Assembly: GCA_021205375.1 (NCBI GenBank)
Contig: JAJPXR010000216.1
Coordinates: 1 to 8,867, forward strand
Source: Clostridiales bacterium
Lineage (GTDB): Bacteria > Bacillota > Clostridia > Oscillospirales > Oscillospiraceae
Direction of reading: 5' to 3'
Length of the DNA: 8,867 nt
Both the position numbers and the translations under genes were made by a program. The notes beneath the pieces are model-generated. The model had not been told where the DNA came from. It saw nothing but the letters and a program-made list of their open reading frames with translations, and did not search any database. Shown here in pieces: positions 5,662 to 8,867 of this stretch; positions within the stretch are counted from its first letter, which is position 1, and each line of letters starts with the position of its first letter.

Positions 5662-7137
5662 TCACAGAATAATGCAGATCAGCCCGCCGCTGCCCTCGTT
5701 GATGATGCGCTCCAGCGTCTCCCGCAGCTTTTTGCGGGCGTCCTCCGGCATACGGGTCAGCTTGCCCTGCAAGTCCTCGTTGACCAGCTCGTGGAAGGAC
5801 TTGCCGAAGATGTTGGACTCCCAAATCTTCCTCGTGTCCCCCTCGAACTCCTGGAGCAAATAATTTATCATCTCCTCCGACTGCTTCTCGCTGCCCACGA
5901 TGGGGGAGATCACCGTCTCGATGTCCGCCCGGAGCATGTGGATGGAGGGGGCGCTGGCCCGGAGGCGCACCCCGTAGCGGCCCCCCTGTTTGACGATCTC
6001 CGGCTCCTCCAGCGTCAGCTCGTCGATGGAGGGGATGACGATGCCGTAGCCCTCCTCCCGCACGTCGGTCAGGGCCTGAGCCACCTTGTCGTATTCCCCC
6101 TTGACGTGGGCCAGAGAGGTCAGCAGCGCCAGCAGGTCGCCGTCGTCCTTCACCTGGAAGCCCGACTGCTCGCTGAGGGTGGCGTAGAACAAACTCCGTG
6201 GAATCTCCAGCGTGGCCTGGACTACGCCGGTGCCCAAACTGATGGCGGTCAGCTCCGCCCGGCTGATGGAAGCGCACTGGCCCATGGCGGCGGTCACGTC
6301 TCTGGCCTCCCGGATGCGGTGGAGCTGCCCGGCGGTCTCCCGGATGACGGCGTACAGCTCCTCCTTGATGGGGTGGCCGTAGGGCAGCGCGTCCACCCAG
6401 CTTGGCAGGTACAGGTCCATCTCCTTCAGGGGGAACTCGTACAGCACCGCCCGGATGATGCCGCTGACGTCCTCCTCGTCCAGGGTCAGGCAGTTCACCG
6501 GCAAACAGGTGACGCCGTACCGGGCGGCGATGTCCCGGCCCAGGGCCACCGTCTGGGGGTCCGCGGGGTCGTCGGCGTTGAGCAGCACCAGGAAGGGCTT
6601 GCCCAGGGCCTGCAATTCCCGGATGACCCGCTCCTCCGGCTCCTGGTAGTCCTCCCGTGGGATACCCGCCACGGTGCCGTCGGTGGTCACAACGATACCG
6701 ATGGTGGAGTGCTCCGCGATGACCTTCCGGGTGCCCACCTCCGCCGCCTCGGTCATGGGAATTTCGTGGTCGAACCAGGGGGTGGTGACCATCCGGGGCG
6801 CGTCGTCCTCGGTCTGGCCCACCGCCCCGTTCACCAGATACCCCACGCTGTCGATGAGCCGGACGGAGAAGCTTGCGCCGCCTTCCAGCTCCACCTGCAC
6901 CGCCTCCTCCGGCACGAACTTGGGTTCGGCGGTCATGATGGTCCTGCCGGAGCCGCTCTGGGGCAGTTCGTCCCTGGCCCGCTCCCGGCGGTAGACGTTG
7001 TCGATGTTGGGGATGACCAGCGTCTCCATAAACCGCTTGATGAAGGTGGATTTGCCGGTGCGGACCGGCCCCACCACCCCAATGTAGATGTCCCCGTTTG
7101 TCCGCTGGGCGATGTCCTCGTAAAGTTGCCTCTCCAC
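5662..7137 (-). CDS. spoIVA: Stage IV sporulation protein A, coat morphogenetic ATPase
   Basis: A 491-residue protein that is collinear with SpoIVA of Bacillus subtilis (492 residues). In the mother cell it binds ATP and polymerises on the outer forespore membrane as the basement layer of the spore coat. Visible features: Walker A GPVRTGKST (23-31, K29), the acidic RLIDSVGY (93-100, D96), a TTDGT threonine loop (151-155), a middle region, and the almost invariant C-terminus ERIINEGSGGLICIIL that meets SpoVM in B. subtilis. The GTG start is chosen because AGGAGG (7150-7145) is 7 bases away and the product then begins ERQLYEDIAQRTNGDIYIG, matching the family. The frame remains open far upstream, but only as a shadow of sipL. 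It lies 14 bases after sipL, with its ribosome site next to the sipL stop, so they are surely co-transcribed. Confidence 0.97.
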   Translation of the reverse strand: MERQLYEDIAQRTNGDIYIGVVGPVRTGKSTFIKRFMETLVIPNIDNVYRRERARDELPQSGSGRTIMTAEPKFVPEEAVQVELEGGASFSVRLIDSVGYLVNGAVGQTEDDAPRMVTTPWFDHEIPMTEAAEVGTRKVIAEHSTIGIVVTTDGTVAGIPREDYQEPEERVIRELQALGKPFLVLLNADDPADPQTVALGRDIAARYGVTCLPVNCLTLDEEDVSGIIRAVLYEFPLKEMDLYLPSWVDALPYGHPIKEELYAVIRETAGQLHRIREARDVTAAMGQCASISRAELTAISLGTGVVQATLEIPRSLFYATLSEQSGFQVKDDGDLLALLTSLAHVKGEYDKVAQALTDVREEGYGIVIPSIDELTLEEPEIVKQGGRYGVRLRASAPSIHMLRADIETVISPIVGSEKQSEEMINYLLQEFEGDTRKIWESNIFGKSFHELVNEDLQGKLTRMPEDARKKLRETLERIINEGSGGLICIIL

Positions 7138-7151
7138 TGCCGTTCCTCCTC

Positions 7152-8663
7152 TCACCGCTTCCGGGGGATGAGCAGCATTTGCCCCGGCGCAGCCGGTCCC
7201 CCCTCCAGGCCGTTGGCCTGTTCGATCTCCGCCTGGGTGGTCAGGTACGTTTTGGCGATCTCCCACAGGGTCTCCCCTTGGGCCATCTGCCGCAGGACGA
7301 TGGAGGGCTGACCCTCCTGGTCCAGGGGCTGGTCGGTGTTCAGGGCGAAGGCGGCCAGGCCGAACACCCGGCTCTGCCGCAGCAGGAGCAGTTGGAAGTC
7401 CACCCCCAGCCGCACCTCCACGCCGCCGGGCGCGGCGGAAGCGTCCACCTCCGGCACGGTGCAGACGGCCACGCAGAGGGTGTCCGCCTCCCGCTCCACC
7501 GGGCACTTCACCGCCACTTGCCGGAGGGCCTGGGCAAAGCCCCCCTCGTCGGTCTGGTACAGCACCGCCACCCGCAGCTCGGCGGTCAGTTCGCCGCCGC
7601 TGGACGTCACCTGGCTCACATAGGCCCGCACGTCGCAGATGCCCTGGGGCAGAGCCGCCGTCCCGATGACCTCCCGGACCGTCTGCCGACGGAGGCCCCG
7701 CTCCACCAACTGGGGGAGAGCATACGTCTCGAACTCCGGCGCTCCCGGATGGCGGATGCTGTAGGCGTCGGTGACGACGGACAGCTTCCGGTTTTCCCGC
7801 ACCACGATTTGGGCCAGCAGCTCCAGCTCCACCGAGAGGCCCCGGCCCTCCCCGTCCAGGGGGTAGATTTCGCTGCCTGTGACCACGCAGTCCACCTGAA
7901 AGTCCGCGTCCTCCGCCACCGGCCCCACGTCCGCGATTTGGGAGAAGGGCAGCTCGAAGTCCGCCGTGCAAAGCTGTCCCTCCGGGCTGAGGTAGAGCAG
8001 TTGAATGGCTGTCCCCCCTTTGAACACCAGCTTGCCGCCCAGCAGACGGCTCTCTGTGCAAAAGGGGCGGCACCTGGCCCGCAGCAGCTCCTCCATGGGG
8101 GGCTTGCTGCCGGGAATTTGCACCTCGTCGGCGTAGGGGAACACCTTTTCCCCCACGTGGACGGCGAAGGCGCCGCTGTAGGATTCTGTCCGGGCTTCGA
8201 TGCCCAGCGCCTCCCGGTCCTCCACGCCGGTGCAGCAGCGCAGCAGGGTGGGTTCGTAGGCCGTCAGGTCGAAGGACAGCCCCACCCGGATGAGGATCTT
8301 CCGGGGGTTGACGGCCCTCGTCTCCGCCAGCGTGACGCGGGGCAGGAGGACGCACCGGCTCTGTCCCGTGACCCCTTCCAAATCCGCGGTGAACTGAATG
8401 GGCAGCTCCGCACGGAGCTGCCGCAGCCCCTGCGCTCCCTCCGGCTGGTAGAGCACGCTGCACAGCGCCGCGCCGTGGAGGGTGACGCAGCCCTCGGCGC
8501 ACTCCTTCCCCCGGAGCTGGACGGCGGCGTCGGTGTCCACGATTTCCACAATGTCCGGGCAGTCGTCCGGCACGATCATCTCCAGCGTCTCTTCCCGCGT
8601 CAGGGCGGTGTGCAGCGCCAGCGCGAAGCAGGATATCTCGTCCCGCATCAGTGTTACGTTCAA
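7152..8663 (-). CDS. sipL: SipL-like SpoIVA-interacting protein (DUF3794 + LysM)
   Basis: A 503-residue protein with an all-beta N-terminal and central region of the DUF3794/SPOCS type (PDDCPDIVEIVDTDAAVQL near 32-50, with further similar segments around 170-265 and 320-435) and a C-terminal LysM domain (455-501: GETLWEIAK, ANGL, GQMLLIPRK). This order matches SipL, described in Clostridioides difficile as the partner that binds SpoIVA through LysM and is needed for coat attachment around the forespore. The family gives the function; the direct neighbour spoIVA supports it strongly. The start is taken as TTG at 8663, since AAGGAGAGG lies 6 bases upstream. An in-frame ATG at 8648 would shorten it by five residues but has a poorly spaced ribosome site. 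W467 in LysM is a good candidate for SpoIVA contact. Confidence 0.9.
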   Translation of the reverse strand: MNVTLMRDEISCFALALHTALTREETLEMIVPDDCPDIVEIVDTDAAVQLRGKECAEGCVTLHGAALCSVLYQPEGAQGLRQLRAELPIQFTADLEGVTGQSRCVLLPRVTLAETRAVNPRKILIRVGLSFDLTAYEPTLLRCCTGVEDREALGIEARTESYSGAFAVHVGEKVFPYADEVQIPGSKPPMEELLRARCRPFCTESRLLGGKLVFKGGTAIQLLYLSPEGQLCTADFELPFSQIADVGPVAEDADFQVDCVVTGSEIYPLDGEGRGLSVELELLAQIVVRENRKLSVVTDAYSIRHPGAPEFETYALPQLVERGLRRQTVREVIGTAALPQGICDVRAYVSQVTSSGGELTAELRVAVLYQTDEGGFAQALRQVAVKCPVEREADTLCVAVCTVPEVDASAAPGGVEVRLGVDFQLLLLRQSRVFGLAAFALNTDQPLDQEGQPSIVLRQMAQGETLWEIAKTYLTTQAEIEQANGLEGGPAAPGQMLLIPRKR

Positions 8664-8741
8664 AAGCGACCTCTCCTTCCTGCCCGGCGAAGAAAATCGC
8701 GGCCGGACATGGTTCTGGGAAAGGATATGAGAGGATGTTCG

Positions 8742-8769
8742 ATTCTATGCCTTATCGGATGTGAAAGAT
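8742..8769 (-). promoter_or_regulatory. Possible sigma-E promoter for sipL-spoIVA
   Basis: On the minus strand, CATAGAAT (8749-8742) fits the sigma-E -10 pattern CATAnnnT. Fifteen bases upstream, ATCTT (8769-8765) is a weak match for the -35 element. The site overlaps the 3' end of spoVM and sits about 80 bases before the sipL start. spoIVA is a sigma-E gene in known spore formers, so a mother-cell promoter is expected, but a match of this quality can arise by chance. Confidence 0.35.
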
Positions 8770-8823
8770 GGCCTTGAGCAGCCCGGCCAGCGCCCTGGGC
8801 GCGCGGACAATGAAGATTATCAC
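8752..8823 (-). CDS. spoVM: SpoVM-like micro-protein (23 residues)
   Basis: A 23-codon gene too short for routine gene finding. Start GTG (8823), stop TAA (8754-8752), with AGGGGG 8 bases upstream and no other start in frame. The peptide begins MIIFIVRAPRAL and ends KAIFHIR. Aligned without gaps to the 26-residue B. subtilis SpoVM as I remember it, Pro9, Leu12, Gly14 and Ala18 are identical, basic residues stand at 7, 10 and 17, and the rest is hydrophobic, consistent with an amphipathic helix. SpoVM recognises the convex forespore membrane and anchors SpoIVA there; Pro9 is known to matter for this. Its place just before sipL and spoIVA makes the call much stronger than sequence alone could for so short a gene. 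Confidence 0.85.
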   Translation of the reverse strand: MIIFIVRAPRALAGLLKAIFHIR

Positions 8824-8867
8824 GATAGTTACCCCCTTATTTGATATAAACCTCCACCAAAAGAAAA

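Noticed and set aside
7138..8502. Extension of the spoIVA frame far upstream (946 codons in total)
   Set aside because: It overlaps sipL in another frame and is open only because of high GC; the SpoIVA family start and ribosome site are at 7137.
7098..8777. Plus-strand frame of 559 codons opposite sipL
   Set aside because: Mirror of sipL and spoIVA codon bias; His/Gln/Leu-rich translation without any domain.

Overview
The window looks like chromosomal DNA from a GC-rich, endospore-forming Firmicute. The best guess is a gut Clostridia of the Oscillospiraceae type (Oscillibacter/Flavonifractor-like). This rests on three spore-coat assembly genes (spoVM, sipL, spoIVA), one of which (sipL) belongs to a family known from Clostridia. 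It is also supported by GC-rich coding regions with strong AGGAGG-type ribosome binding sites, and by lower-GC spacers full of short palindromic repeats. The genus is an inference.

Layout, left to right. Positions 1-451 hold no credible gene: they contain hairpins, a degenerate hexamer tract, and an intrinsic terminator facing right. A radical SAM/SPASM enzyme is on the minus strand (452-1822) with a clear TATAAT promoter. The 1823-2445 spacer holds a nested palindrome with alternative pairings and two perfect 51-bp inverted copies of a palindromic repeat (A, B). Next on the plus strand is a two-part membrane protein (2446-3951): an N-terminal TauE/SafE (TSUP) transporter domain fused to a C-terminal polyprenol/phytol-kinase-like domain. 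The 3952-4468 spacer holds a 7-bp tandem repeat, two more palindromic repeats (C, D), and the galM promoter. galM (aldose 1-epimerase) runs 4469-5512, followed by a 17-bp perfect terminator hairpin shared with the convergent minus-strand operon.

The right third is that operon, read right to left: spoVM (a 23-codon micro-gene, 8752-8823), sipL (7152-8663) and spoIVA (5662-7137). In well-studied spore formers these products act together. SpoVM is a tiny amphipathic peptide that marks the forespore outer membrane, SpoIVA is the ATPase that polymerises on it as the coat basement layer, and SipL binds SpoIVA through its LysM domain. Here all three are adjacent and co-oriented, so the basement layer of the coat appears to be encoded as one unit. 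A possible sigma-E promoter lies across the 3' end of spoVM.

The points most worth a second look are the spoVM-sipL-spoIVA unit with its easily missed micro-gene, the transporter-kinase fusion, and the palindromic repeat family. Two of its copies differ only at the two partners of one base pair.
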